DNA of 5,629 nt from Actinoplanes liguriensis (GCA_000715855.1 KL571308.1:44328-49956); one strand, 5' to 3'; positions 1 through 5,531 are shown, counted from the first letter of the stretch. The notes: generated from the letters alone by a model not told the origin. Program-made: numbers and translations.

Positions 1-368
1 TCGCCATCGAGGTGGCCCGCAAGGACCCGCCGCTGCTGGTCCGCGGCGACGCGGTCACCGACCTGCCGGCGCTGGCCGCCCAGGCCCCGGCGAACGCGAC
101 CCTGGTCGTCTACCACACCTCGATGCTCTACCAGCTTGCCGATCCGCAGGCGTTCCTCGACACGGTCCGCGCGCTGCCCGGGCACTGGGTCGCCGTGGAG
201 AGCCCGACGCTGGTCAATGCCGGTCAGGAGTTGCCGTCGCCGCCGTCGGAGGCGCTGCACAACGTGCTCACCCTCGACGGCGAGCCCCTCGCGTGGGTGC
301 GCGGGCACGGCGAGTCGCTGACCTGGTTCGGCACGCTACGATCCCGCGACGGCCAACGCATTCACTGA
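1..368 (+). CDS. DUF2332-like protein, C-terminal part (5' end outside window)
   Basis: The reading frame is open from the first complete codon at base 3 to a TGA at 366-368, giving 121 visible residues. A GTG at 12-14 is in frame, but it has no ribosome binding site and the frame continues upstream, so I read this as a gene entering from the left and not as a 118-residue protein. Features that resemble the C-terminal half of the DUF2332 family are the strand TLVVYHTSMLYQL, the later stretch WVAVESPTLVN, and the closing pattern of LDGEPLAWVRGHG followed by SLTWFG. The family is soluble and its biochemical function is not established. No signal peptide or membrane segment is visible in this part. 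The gene ends 84 bases before the peptidase gene, with no convincing terminator between them, so read-through is possible. The family assignment rests on remembered motif shape only. Confidence 0.72.
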   Translation, partial: AIEVARKDPPLLVRGDAVTDLPALAAQAPANATLVVYHTSMLYQLADPQAFLDTVRALPGHWVAVESPTLVNAGQELPSPPSEALHNVLTLDGEPLAWVRGHGESLTWFGTLRSRDGQRIH

Positions 369-382
369 CGTAAACGCGCCTT

Positions 383-414
383 TTTACATAGGAGTCGAGG
401 TTCTTCGATAGGTT
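383..414 (+). promoter_or_regulatory. Candidate promoter of the M1 peptidase gene
   Basis: TTTACA (383-388) resembles a -35 box and TAGGTT (409-414) resembles an actinobacterial -10 box (TAnnnT type). They are separated by 20 bases, longer than the usual 17-18. A start point near 421 would give a leader of about 30 bases holding the ribosome binding site. The spacer length makes this tentative. Confidence 0.3.
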
Positions 415-437
415 GGCGCGGTTAGCTCTTACCGATC

Positions 438-445
438 GGAAGGAG
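438..445 (+). promoter_or_regulatory. Strong Shine-Dalgarno that fixes the GTG start at 453
   Basis: GGAAGGAG at 438-445 is an extended match to the 16S rRNA anti-Shine-Dalgarno sequence and lies 7 bases before the GTG at 453. It settles the start of the peptidase gene even though no ATG is present there. Confidence 0.85.
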
Positions 446-452
446 TTCGACC

Positions 453-1922
453 GTGCGACGACTGCTCGTGGCCACCCTCGCCACAGCGTTGACGCTAGCC
501 GGAACGGGAGCGGCCGCCCAGGCCGCACCCGCGCCCGGAGCGCCCGGCATCGGCGACTCGTACTACCCGGACTACGGCAACGGCGGGTATGACGTCTCCC
601 ATTACGACATCCGCCTGCGCTACACCCCGGCGACCGACAAGCTCACCGGCACCACCACGATCCTGGCCACCGCCACCCAGGACCTGAGCCGGTTCAACCT
701 GGACTTCGTGCTCGACACGTCCTCGGTGCTGGTCAACAACCGGCCCGCGACCTTCACCCGCCAGGGCGACCACGAACTGGTCGTCACCCCGGCCCGCACC
801 GTCGCCAAGGGTGGCGCGCTGACCATCGTCGTGCAGTACTCGGGTGTGCCGTCGTCGAAGGTCGCCGCCGGATACACCGCCTGGGTCCGCACCCCGGACG
901 GCGCGCTCGCCGTCGGTGAGCCGGAGATCGCCTGGTGGTGGTACCCGAGCAACGACCACCCGTCGGACAAGGCCACCTTCGACGTGTCCGTCTCCGTGCC
1001 GGACGGCGTCGAGGCGATCAGCAACGGCGTGCAGCCGCGCCCGCCCGTGCGCGAGACCCTCGGCTACACCCCGCAGGCCACCTACCTGACCTTCCTGACC
1101 GTCGGGCAGTACGACATCACCACCGACACGACCACCGACGGGTCGCAGGTCTACAACGCGTACTCGCAGCTGCTCAGCCCGGACTTCCGGGACGCCGCGC
1201 AGGCCAGCGTCGAACGGACCGCGGAGATCACCGACTGGGAGTCGACGGTCTTCGGGCCGTTCCCGTTCGAGGCCCGCGGCGGCGTCGTGGCCCCGCCCGA
1301 CACGCTCGGGTTCGCGCTGGAGAACCAGACCCGCCCGAACTACTCGGCCGGCTTCTTCCGGCGTGGCTCGAACACGTACGTGATCGCGCACGAGAACGCC
1401 CACCAGTGGTTCGGCGACTCGGTCTCGGTCCGTAACTGGGAGAACATCTGGCTCAACGAGGGCTTCGCCAGCTACGCCGAATGGCTGTGGTCGGAGAAGA
1501 ACGACGAGGGCACCGCGCAGGAGATCTTCGACTACCTGTATGCGACCTACCCGGACGACGCCGCGGTCTGGACCACCGCGCCGGCCGACCCGGGCGTCGC
1601 GGAGCTGTTCGGTGACGCCGTCTACGACCGCGGCGCGATGACCCTGCACCAGCTGCGCCTGGCGGTCGGCGACGACGACTTCTTCGAGATCCTGCGCACG
1701 TGGACCGCCACCCACAAGTACGGCAACGCGACCACCGGGGAGTTCACCGCGCTCGCCGAGAAGATCTCCGGCAAGGACCTGGACGCGCTGTTCCAGGCCT
1801 GGCTCTACACCCCGTCGAAGCCGGTCCTGACGAGCGCCGCCGCGCGGTCGCTCGGCGCACCGGCGGCCCCGAAGTCCTGGGCCGCGATCAGCGAGACACA
1901 CCGGCTGCTGAACGAGCACTGA
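453..1922 (+). CDS. Secreted M1-family zinc metallopeptidase (aminopeptidase type)
   Basis: This 489-residue protein is predicted to be exported and to remove N-terminal residues from peptides outside the cell. Residues 1-25 form a Sec signal peptide: an n-region MRR, a hydrophobic core and an A-Q-A site followed by an Ala/Pro-rich stretch. The M1 N-terminal beta domain covers about residues 45-230 and includes the conserved stretch around YPSNDHPSDKATF (164-176). The catalytic domain carries HENAH at 313-317 and, after exactly 18 residues, Glu336 in NEGFAS. This gives zinc ligands His313, His317 and Glu336, with general base Glu314. FALEN (287-291) takes the place of the family's GAMEN substrate-binding motif, and Tyr391 in VYDRGA matches the transition-state tyrosine. 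The protein ends soon after the catalytic domain and lacks the large C-terminal helical domain of PepN or ERAP enzymes, as in the compact exported actinobacterial members. The GTG start is supported by the strong ribosome binding site. Substrate specificity cannot be read from the sequence. Confidence 0.95.
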   Translation: MRRLLVATLATALTLAGTGAAAQAAPAPGAPGIGDSYYPDYGNGGYDVSHYDIRLRYTPATDKLTGTTTILATATQDLSRFNLDFVLDTSSVLVNNRPATFTRQGDHELVVTPARTVAKGGALTIVVQYSGVPSSKVAAGYTAWVRTPDGALAVGEPEIAWWWYPSNDHPSDKATFDVSVSVPDGVEAISNGVQPRPPVRETLGYTPQATYLTFLTVGQYDITTDTTTDGSQVYNAYSQLLSPDFRDAAQASVERTAEITDWESTVFGPFPFEARGGVVAPPDTLGFALENQTRPNYSAGFFRRGSNTYVIAHENAHQWFGDSVSVRNWENIWLNEGFASYAEWLWSEKNDEGTAQEIFDYLYATYPDDAAVWTTAPADPGVAELFGDAVYDRGAMTLHQLRLAVGDDDFFEILRTWTATHKYGNATTGEFTALAEKISGKDLDALFQAWLYTPSKPVLTSAAARSLGAPAAPKSWAAISETHRLLNEH

Positions 1923-1933
1923 TCCTGTCATCC

Positions 1934-1967
1934 GCGCCGCGGCGTCCCTCCCCGGACGCCGCGGCGC
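1934..1967 (+). terminator. 14-bp GC-rich hairpin terminator after the peptidase gene
   Basis: Arms 1934-1947 and 1954-1967 are perfectly complementary over 14 base pairs around a six-base loop (CTCCCC). The hairpin begins 12 bases after the peptidase stop codon. No T-tract follows, which is common for terminators in high-GC actinomycetes. It should insulate the downstream pair from peptidase transcription. Confidence 0.8.
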
Positions 1968-1970
1968 CTC

Positions 1971-1976
1971 TAAGGT
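1971..1976 (+). promoter_or_regulatory. Possible leaderless -10 box (or short Shine-Dalgarno) for the 301-residue protein gene
   Basis: TAAGGT at 1971-1976 fits the actinobacterial -10 pattern TAnnnT and sits 6 bases before the ATG at 1983, the geometry expected for a leaderless transcript. The same bases contain AAGG (1972-1975), 7 bases from the ATG, so they may instead act as a weak ribosome binding site. No -35 box is evident, because the upstream DNA is the terminator hairpin. Confidence 0.4.
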
Positions 1977-1982
1977 CGGGTC

Positions 1983-2888
1983 ATGTTCTTCGTTCAGCGC
2001 TGGCGTGAGGAAACACCGCTCGGCCATCGGGTGACCGCTGTGCCGGGGGTCAGCGTGCTCGACTGGTTCCGGTCCGGCTGGGGCGTCGACGACCCGCAAT
2101 CGTGGGTCGAGTCGCAGCTCGGCTGCGACGTCTACGGCCTCGACTCGATCTTCGAGCGGGTGCCGGAGCGCGGCCTGCCACGGCCGTCGACCATGGACGA
2201 GCTGCGCGCGCTGCTGGTCGAACATCTGTGGGTCGAGTCCGACGACGATCCGCGGGTCGGCGAGCACTCGGTCCGGGTGCGCACCAACGACGACGAGACC
2301 GATCTGGCCTACTACTTCGTCGACGACGAGGCCTTCGACGACGAGGAATGGACCTTCCTGCGGTACGTCACCTGGCCGCTCCCGGCCGACGCCGGCGACG
2401 GCGGCTTCGACCACGACGTGCCGGTTCGCACCGTGGCCGGGCTCGGCGACGGTCCGGACGCGGTGTTCTCGGTGCGGTTCAGCTATCACCAGCACGGCGA
2501 CGGGACGAGCCTGGACATCGACGGTGCGGTCATGTTCCCGGGAGTGACCCTTCCCGAGCTCGGCGCCCGCCTGCGCGAGGCCACCGACGCCAGGTGGCCG
2601 TTCGACGCCGTGCTGCTGCGGGCGCTGGCCGTGCAGGACGACATCGGAGCCGCGCTGGCGCGGCTGGAGGGCTACGACCCGGAGGGACCGGCGATCGACG
2701 CGGAACCGCACGAGCGCACGCTTGTCCAACAGGATCCGCACATCGTTCAGGTTGCCCGCTACATCGACGACTTCTGGCAGTACGACCAATGGTTCCTCTT
2801 CGACACCCGGTGGGCGGCGGCACACCCCGGCCTGGCCCGGTCGCTGCTGCGGCTCGCCGCCCACTGGGATCCGCTGAGGTTCACATGA
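1983..2888 (+). CDS. Unrecognised acidic, lysine-free, tryptophan-rich protein
   Basis: I do not recognise a family for this 301-residue protein. It has no signal peptide and no membrane segment, so it is probably cytoplasmic. It contains no lysine at all and has 12 tryptophans, about 4%, well above the usual level. Residues 102-122 form a dense acidic patch (11 Asp/Glu of 21-22) interrupted by aromatic residues. Residues 185-230 look like a helical region rich in Leu, Ala and Arg. The C-terminal part (about 255-300) is aromatic, with Trp265, Trp270 and Trp277, and ends in a helix-like stretch before WDPLRF. Third codon positions are strongly G/C in this frame, which supports it over the frame that overlaps it. 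Its stop overlaps the ATG of the HEAT-repeat gene (ATGA at 2885-2888), so the two are almost certainly co-translated and may act together. Roles as an immunity, regulatory or scaffold protein are possible, but none is shown by the sequence. Confidence 0.85.
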   Translation: MFFVQRWREETPLGHRVTAVPGVSVLDWFRSGWGVDDPQSWVESQLGCDVYGLDSIFERVPERGLPRPSTMDELRALLVEHLWVESDDDPRVGEHSVRVRTNDDETDLAYYFVDDEAFDDEEWTFLRYVTWPLPADAGDGGFDHDVPVRTVAGLGDGPDAVFSVRFSYHQHGDGTSLDIDGAVMFPGVTLPELGARLREATDARWPFDAVLLRALAVQDDIGAALARLEGYDPEGPAIDAEPHERTLVQQDPHIVQVARYIDDFWQYDQWFLFDTRWAAAHPGLARSLLRLAAHWDPLRFT

Positions 2889-3727
2889 GCTGGACGGACG
2901 CCACCATCCTCACCGAGGACGGCGAGGTTTCCCTTCGCACCATGCCGGTCGCCGATCTCGTGTCCGTCGCGCTCACCTGCCCGGACTACACCGGTTTCCT
3001 GCACCTGCGCGGCGACCAGGAGACGTACGAGGCGGCCCGGTCGCTGTGCGAGGCCGCCGACCCCTTCCGGCGCGAGCTCGGCGCGGACGTTCTCGGCCAG
3101 CTGGGCGCGATCGCGTTCACGGCCGGCAACGACATCGAGGCGGTGCTGCACGAGCATCGCCGATTCCGGGCGCCGGCCGTCACGCTGCTGCTCGGCCTCG
3201 CCGCCATCGAGACCGTCGACACGGTGCAGAGGGCGATCGCCACCGCGCTCGGCCATCTCGCCGATCCGCGGGCGGCGGGAGCCCTCGGCGGATGGCGTAC
3301 GCATCCGGAGCTCGACGTGCGGTGGTCGGTCTCGCTCGCGCTGGCCGGCCTCGCCGGCGTCGACGACGACGCGCTGCGCTATCTGGTCGAGATGACCACC
3401 GACCCGGATCCCCGGGTCCGCGACTGGTCCTGCTGGGGACTCCACCACGCCGAGCGCGACACCCCGGAGGTCCGGAACGCCCTGTTCTTGCGCATCGATG
3501 ACGACGACGCGGTCACCCGGGCGGAGGCGCTGCGGGCCCTGGTCGCCTTCGGCGATCCCCGGACTGTCCGGCCACTTCTGGACGCCCTGGACAACGCCCC
3601 CACCGCCGGCGAGGACGAGACGGACGAGGTGACCAGTCTCCTCGACGAGGCCCTGTCACTGCTCGCCGGCCACACCGCAGACCCCCGCCTGACCGAGCGC
3701 CTGGCAGAGTCGGGCGGCTCAGAGTGA
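2885..3727 (+). CDS. HEAT-repeat protein, co-translated with the 301-residue protein
   Basis: This is a 280-residue soluble protein made largely of HEAT-like helical pairs, a fold that usually acts as a protein-binding scaffold. Repeat-like units can be seen at about residues 45-75 (EAARSLCEAADPFRRELGAD), 111-140 (the ALGHLADPRAAGAL stretch), 143-168 (DVRWSVSLALAGL), 172-190 (DPDPRVRDWSCWGLHHA), 206-235 (AVTRAEALRALVAFGDPRTV) and a degenerate one at 245-275. The D-P-x-V-R and A-L-x-x-L-G-D-P-R patterns are typical of the family. The first 40 residues are not repeat-like. The reading frame is open far upstream (to 2102), but that part runs out of phase with the preceding gene. The ATG at 2885 is preferred because it gives the ATGA stop-start overlap and has GAGG 5 bases upstream. 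The protein contains no lysine. No catalytic motif is visible, and its partner is likely, by inference, the protein encoded just before it. Confidence 0.88.
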   Translation: MSWTDATILTEDGEVSLRTMPVADLVSVALTCPDYTGFLHLRGDQETYEAARSLCEAADPFRRELGADVLGQLGAIAFTAGNDIEAVLHEHRRFRAPAVTLLLGLAAIETVDTVQRAIATALGHLADPRAAGALGGWRTHPELDVRWSVSLALAGLAGVDDDALRYLVEMTTDPDPRVRDWSCWGLHHAERDTPEVRNALFLRIDDDDAVTRAEALRALVAFGDPRTVRPLLDALDNAPTAGEDETDEVTSLLDEALSLLAGHTADPRLTERLAESGGSE

Positions 3728-3728
3728 C

Positions 3729-3899
3729 GTGCTACTGATCGCGGAGCGTGTCACGCTGCGCGGCGTGCGAATCCCGCACAGCGCGACCACGCGGAACTTC
3801 GCCGGCCACCTGCCGCTTCGGCACGTGCCGGTGGCGGGAATGTCGAGAGCCCGCATTCCCGCCCGGTCAGAAATTGCTTTCAGTCGGTCATTACCATGA
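3729..3899 (+). CDS. Possible small protein or gene remnant after the HEAT gene
   Basis: A 56-codon frame opens with GTG one base after the HEAT-protein stop and ends at TGA 3897-3899. Over its first 37 codons the G+C by codon position, counted by hand, is about 78%, 51% and 86%. This low-second, high-third pattern is that of real genes in such genomes. After about base 3840 the pattern breaks down where the oxidase-side hairpin begins, and the last bases overlap the oxidase gene on the other strand. No clear Shine-Dalgarno precedes the GTG, and translation could only come from coupling to the HEAT gene. The product would be basic, with several Arg and no Lys, and I recognise no family. It could equally be an eroded fragment of a longer gene or chance. 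Confidence 0.22.
   Translation: MLLIAERVTLRGVRIPHSATTRNFAGHLPLRHVPVAGMSRARIPARSEIAFSRSLP
3740..3779 (+). terminator. Two short hairpins after the HEAT gene, candidate terminator
   Basis: AGCGTG (3745-3750) and CACGCT (3752-3757) are complementary around one base. The pairing continues as CGCG (3740-3743) with CGCG (3759-3762) after one G-G mismatch, so a hairpin with a three-base loop can form 12 bases after the stop codon. A second hairpin follows directly: GTGCG (3765-3769) with CGCAC (3775-3779) around a five-base loop. No T-tract is present. They probably end the two-gene transcript, though the tight first palindrome could also be a protein site. Confidence 0.4.
3833..3863 (-). terminator. 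10-bp hairpin terminator after the multicopper oxidase gene
   Basis: GGCGGGAATG (3833-3842) pairs perfectly with CATTCCCGCC (3854-3863) around an 11-base loop. On the minus strand the hairpin begins 16 bases after the oxidase stop codon, and it lies between two convergent genes, so it may work in both directions. No U-tract follows on either strand. Confidence 0.6.
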
Positions 3900-5337
3900 G
3901 CATCGCCATCATTCCCTCGTCCTCGTGGACGGTATTGTGGCAGTGCAGCATGTAGCCGTAGGTGTTGTCGGCGTAATCGGTGAACTGCATGGCGATGACA
4001 TTGGTGCTCTGCGGCGAGATGAGAATGGTGTCCTTCCATTGTGCGTAAGCGCCGGTCGGCGCCGCGCCGTTGATGGACTGCACCTGGAACGGCACGTCGT
4101 GCAGGTGGAACGAATGGGTCAGCCCGGTGGCGTTGGTGATCGTCCACACCTCGGTCGCGCCGAGCGTCGTCATGATCTCGGCGGCTTCCATGGCGTCCAT
4201 GGTGGTTCCGGCGACGCCGTTGATCAGCATGGTGTTGCCGCTGTTGGACAGGGCGATCGTGCGGGTCGCGTCGGGGCTGCTCACGTCCAGGGCGGTGAAC
4301 GTGTTCAGGGAGCTGGGCAGGTCGTCGGCGGCGCTGGTCGCGGTCGACGTGACGGTCAGGATCGAGGAGGTGCCACTGCCGCCGCGCGCGCCGCCGGCGG
4401 TGACGGTGGCCTGCAGGGTGACATCAGCGCCGCTGGTGACGTCGAGGCAGATCTCGGCGCGTTCGCCGCCGACCAGCCTGAGGCTGGTGATCGACAGCGG
4501 CGCGGCGAGCAGGGCGGCGTCGGTGGCGACCTGGGTGATGCTCGCCCCGTCGGTGCGGGTGATCGTGATGATGTCGGCGATCGAGGCGTTGAGCAGGTGC
4601 AGCCGGATCCGGCTCGCGTCGACGTCGAGGGTGGGGGTGCCGGCTACGCCGACGTTGGCGCCGTTGACCAGCAGCGGGAACGACGTGCTGGTGGCCAGCT
4701 CGTCGGCGGTGGTGTAGCGGATGACGCCGGCCGTGCTGATCGGCAGCGACTGCAGGATCAGCGGGAACTGGTCGGTGCCGTAGTCGCTGGGCAGCGCGGC
4801 CGCGCCGTCCGTGTCGTCGTCCACGATGATCATGCTGGCCAGGCCGCTGGCGACCTGTTCGGAGGTGGTGCCGAGCGCGTGCGGGTGGAACCAGAGCGTG
4901 CACGCCGCCTGGTTGATCTCGAACGAGGGGGAGAACGTCGCGCCGGCCTCGATGGTGTTCTGCGGGCCGCCGTCGACCGCGGGCGGGATGTGCGCGCCGT
5001 GCCAGTGCACGGTGCTGACGTCGTCGAGGTTGTTGGTGATGTCCATCCGGACGGTGTCGCCCTGGCTCACCTTGATCACCGGGCCGAGGAAGGCCTGGTT
5101 GAACCCGCAGGTCGCGCTGCTGATCCCGGAGAGGATCTCGGTGGTTCCGGTCTGCATGCTCAGCGTGAACGCCTTGGTCCCGTCGCTGTCGGCCGTGGCG
5201 TCCAGCAGGTCCGGGACGGTGAGGGCGCTGCCGGTGGCGGCGCTCGCCGGGGAGGCCGTCCGCAGGCAGATGCCCGCGGCGGCGCCGGTGAGCGCCAGGG
5301 TTTGCAGCAGATTGCGGCGGCTGATGTGTTGTCTCAT
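3880..5337 (-). CDS. Tat-exported CueO-like multicopper oxidase
   Basis: This 485-residue enzyme should oxidise a substrate, such as cuprous ion or phenolics, while reducing oxygen to water outside the membrane. A twin-arginine signal (SRRNLL, Arg7-Arg8) is followed by a hydrophobic stretch and an A-S-A site near residue 33, so it should be exported already folded. Three cupredoxin domains lie at about 50-175, 185-335 and 360-485. All four copper motifs are intact: HWHG (His111, His113), HPH (His151, His153), HSFHLH (408-413) and HCHNTVHEDEGMM (465-477). By analogy with E. coli CueO, the type 1 ligands are His408, Cys466, His471 and Met476, type 2 are His111 and His411, and type 3 are His113, His151, His153, His413, His465 and His467. 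The VDGGPQ loop (121-126) also matches CueO. The methionine-rich insert of CueO is absent, and the tail has Met476, 477, 479, 481 and 483. Copper detoxification is the likeliest role. No ribosome binding site precedes the ATG. Confidence 0.95.
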   Translation of the reverse strand: MRQHISRRNLLQTLALTGAAAGICLRTASPASAATGSALTVPDLLDATADSDGTKAFTLSMQTGTTEILSGISSATCGFNQAFLGPVIKVSQGDTVRMDITNNLDDVSTVHWHGAHIPPAVDGGPQNTIEAGATFSPSFEINQAACTLWFHPHALGTTSEQVASGLASMIIVDDDTDGAAALPSDYGTDQFPLILQSLPISTAGVIRYTTADELATSTSFPLLVNGANVGVAGTPTLDVDASRIRLHLLNASIADIITITRTDGASITQVATDAALLAAPLSITSLRLVGGERAEICLDVTSGADVTLQATVTAGGARGGSGTSSILTVTSTATSAADDLPSSLNTFTALDVSSPDATRTIALSNSGNTMLINGVAGTTMDAMEAAEIMTTLGATEVWTITNATGLTHSFHLHDVPFQVQSINGAAPTGAYAQWKDTILISPQSTNVIAMQFTDYADNTYGYMLHCHNTVHEDEGMMAMLMVMTD

Positions 5338-5345
5338 GGCCGGGG

Positions 5346-5351
5346 AAGTTA
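5346..5351 (-). promoter_or_regulatory. Alternative leaderless -10 box close to the oxidase start
   Basis: Read on the minus strand, TAACTT (5351 to 5346) fits TAnnnT and ends 8 bases before the ATG. The bases between it and the ATG are C/G-rich without any purine-rich Shine-Dalgarno, so translation from a leaderless or near-leaderless mRNA would make sense. No -35 box lies at the matching distance. Confidence 0.25.
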
Positions 5352-5358
5352 GGAACCG

Positions 5359-5390
5359 ATTCTATGATTCCGGTGTGGACCGGTTGTCAA
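5359..5390 (-). promoter_or_regulatory. Candidate promoter of the multicopper oxidase gene
   Basis: On the minus strand a consensus -35 box TTGACA (5390 to 5385) is followed after 20 bases by TAGAAT (5364 to 5359), an excellent actinomycete -10 box. The start point would be near 5352, leaving a leader of about 14 bases with no ribosome binding site. Both boxes are good, but the spacer is 2-3 bases longer than usual. Confidence 0.45.
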
Positions 5391-5409
5391 ACTGATCTGT
5401 CTGTCCACA
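5374..5409. promoter_or_regulatory. Inverted repeat around the oxidase -35 box, candidate operator
   Basis: TGTGGAC (5374-5380) and GTCCACA (5403-5409) form a perfect 7-bp inverted repeat with 22 bases between the arms, and the TTGACA box lies inside it. The centres are 29 bases apart, close to three helical turns. A smaller inverted repeat, CCGGT with ACCGG (5370-5374 and 5379-5383), overlaps the left arm. This placement would suit a repressor or activator, but I do not recognise a known copper-regulator operator. Confidence 0.3.
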
Positions 5410-5464
5410 GGCAACTGCCCCTTTTTGAGTACGTGCTGAGAATGCCGCCCGCAGACATGGCGTG

Positions 5465-5496
5465 TTGACAGTTTTCTGCGAGCGTCCTCCCAGGAT
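5465..5496 (+). promoter_or_regulatory. Candidate promoter of the truncated exported-protein gene
   Basis: TTGACA (5465-5470) is followed after 20 bases by CAGGAT (5491-5496), close to the actinomycete -10 TAGGAT. A start near 5503 would leave a leader of about 40 bases that includes the Shine-Dalgarno at 5532-5538. The spacer is again 20 bases. Confidence 0.4.
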
Positions 5497-5531
5497 CGAC
5501 CGCCACCGTGATGGCCGCTCAAACCAATCAC

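Noticed and set aside
375..420. CGCGCC and GGCGCG inverted repeat upstream of the peptidase
   Set aside because: The arms are only 6 bp and lie 34 bases apart in GC-rich DNA, so chance is a sufficient explanation.
1700..2008. A 102-codon plus-strand frame over the end of the peptidase gene
   Set aside because: It is the shifted-frame shadow of the peptidase and crosses the terminator hairpin. It has no ribosome binding site.
495..2864. A 789-codon open frame on the minus strand
   Set aside because: It runs antisense to the peptidase and the 301-residue protein, both well supported. In very high-GC genes stops are rare in the opposite frames. Its product is low-complexity Arg/Gly/Val with no family features.
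2102..2884. Upstream extension of the HEAT-protein frame to 541 residues
   Set aside because: The extension is out of phase with the 301-residue gene and reads as Arg/Ala/Gly-rich sequence. The ATG at 2885 has a stop-start overlap and a nearby GAGG.
3719..4147. A 142-codon minus-strand frame spanning the convergent gap
   Set aside because: It overlaps the oxidase in another frame, and its codon positions in the gap do not show the expected G+C pattern.
3748..5352. A 534-codon open frame on the plus strand
   Set aside because: It is the antisense shadow of the multicopper oxidase, whose copper motifs are complete. The product is a Gly/Arg/Val-rich string with no recognisable domain.
5401..5409. 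CTGTCCACA, similar to an actinomycete DnaA box
   Set aside because: It is a single box, and the second TCCACA at 5374-5379 on the other strand is a weaker match. There is no cluster or replication gene nearby. It is better explained as an arm of the inverted repeat.
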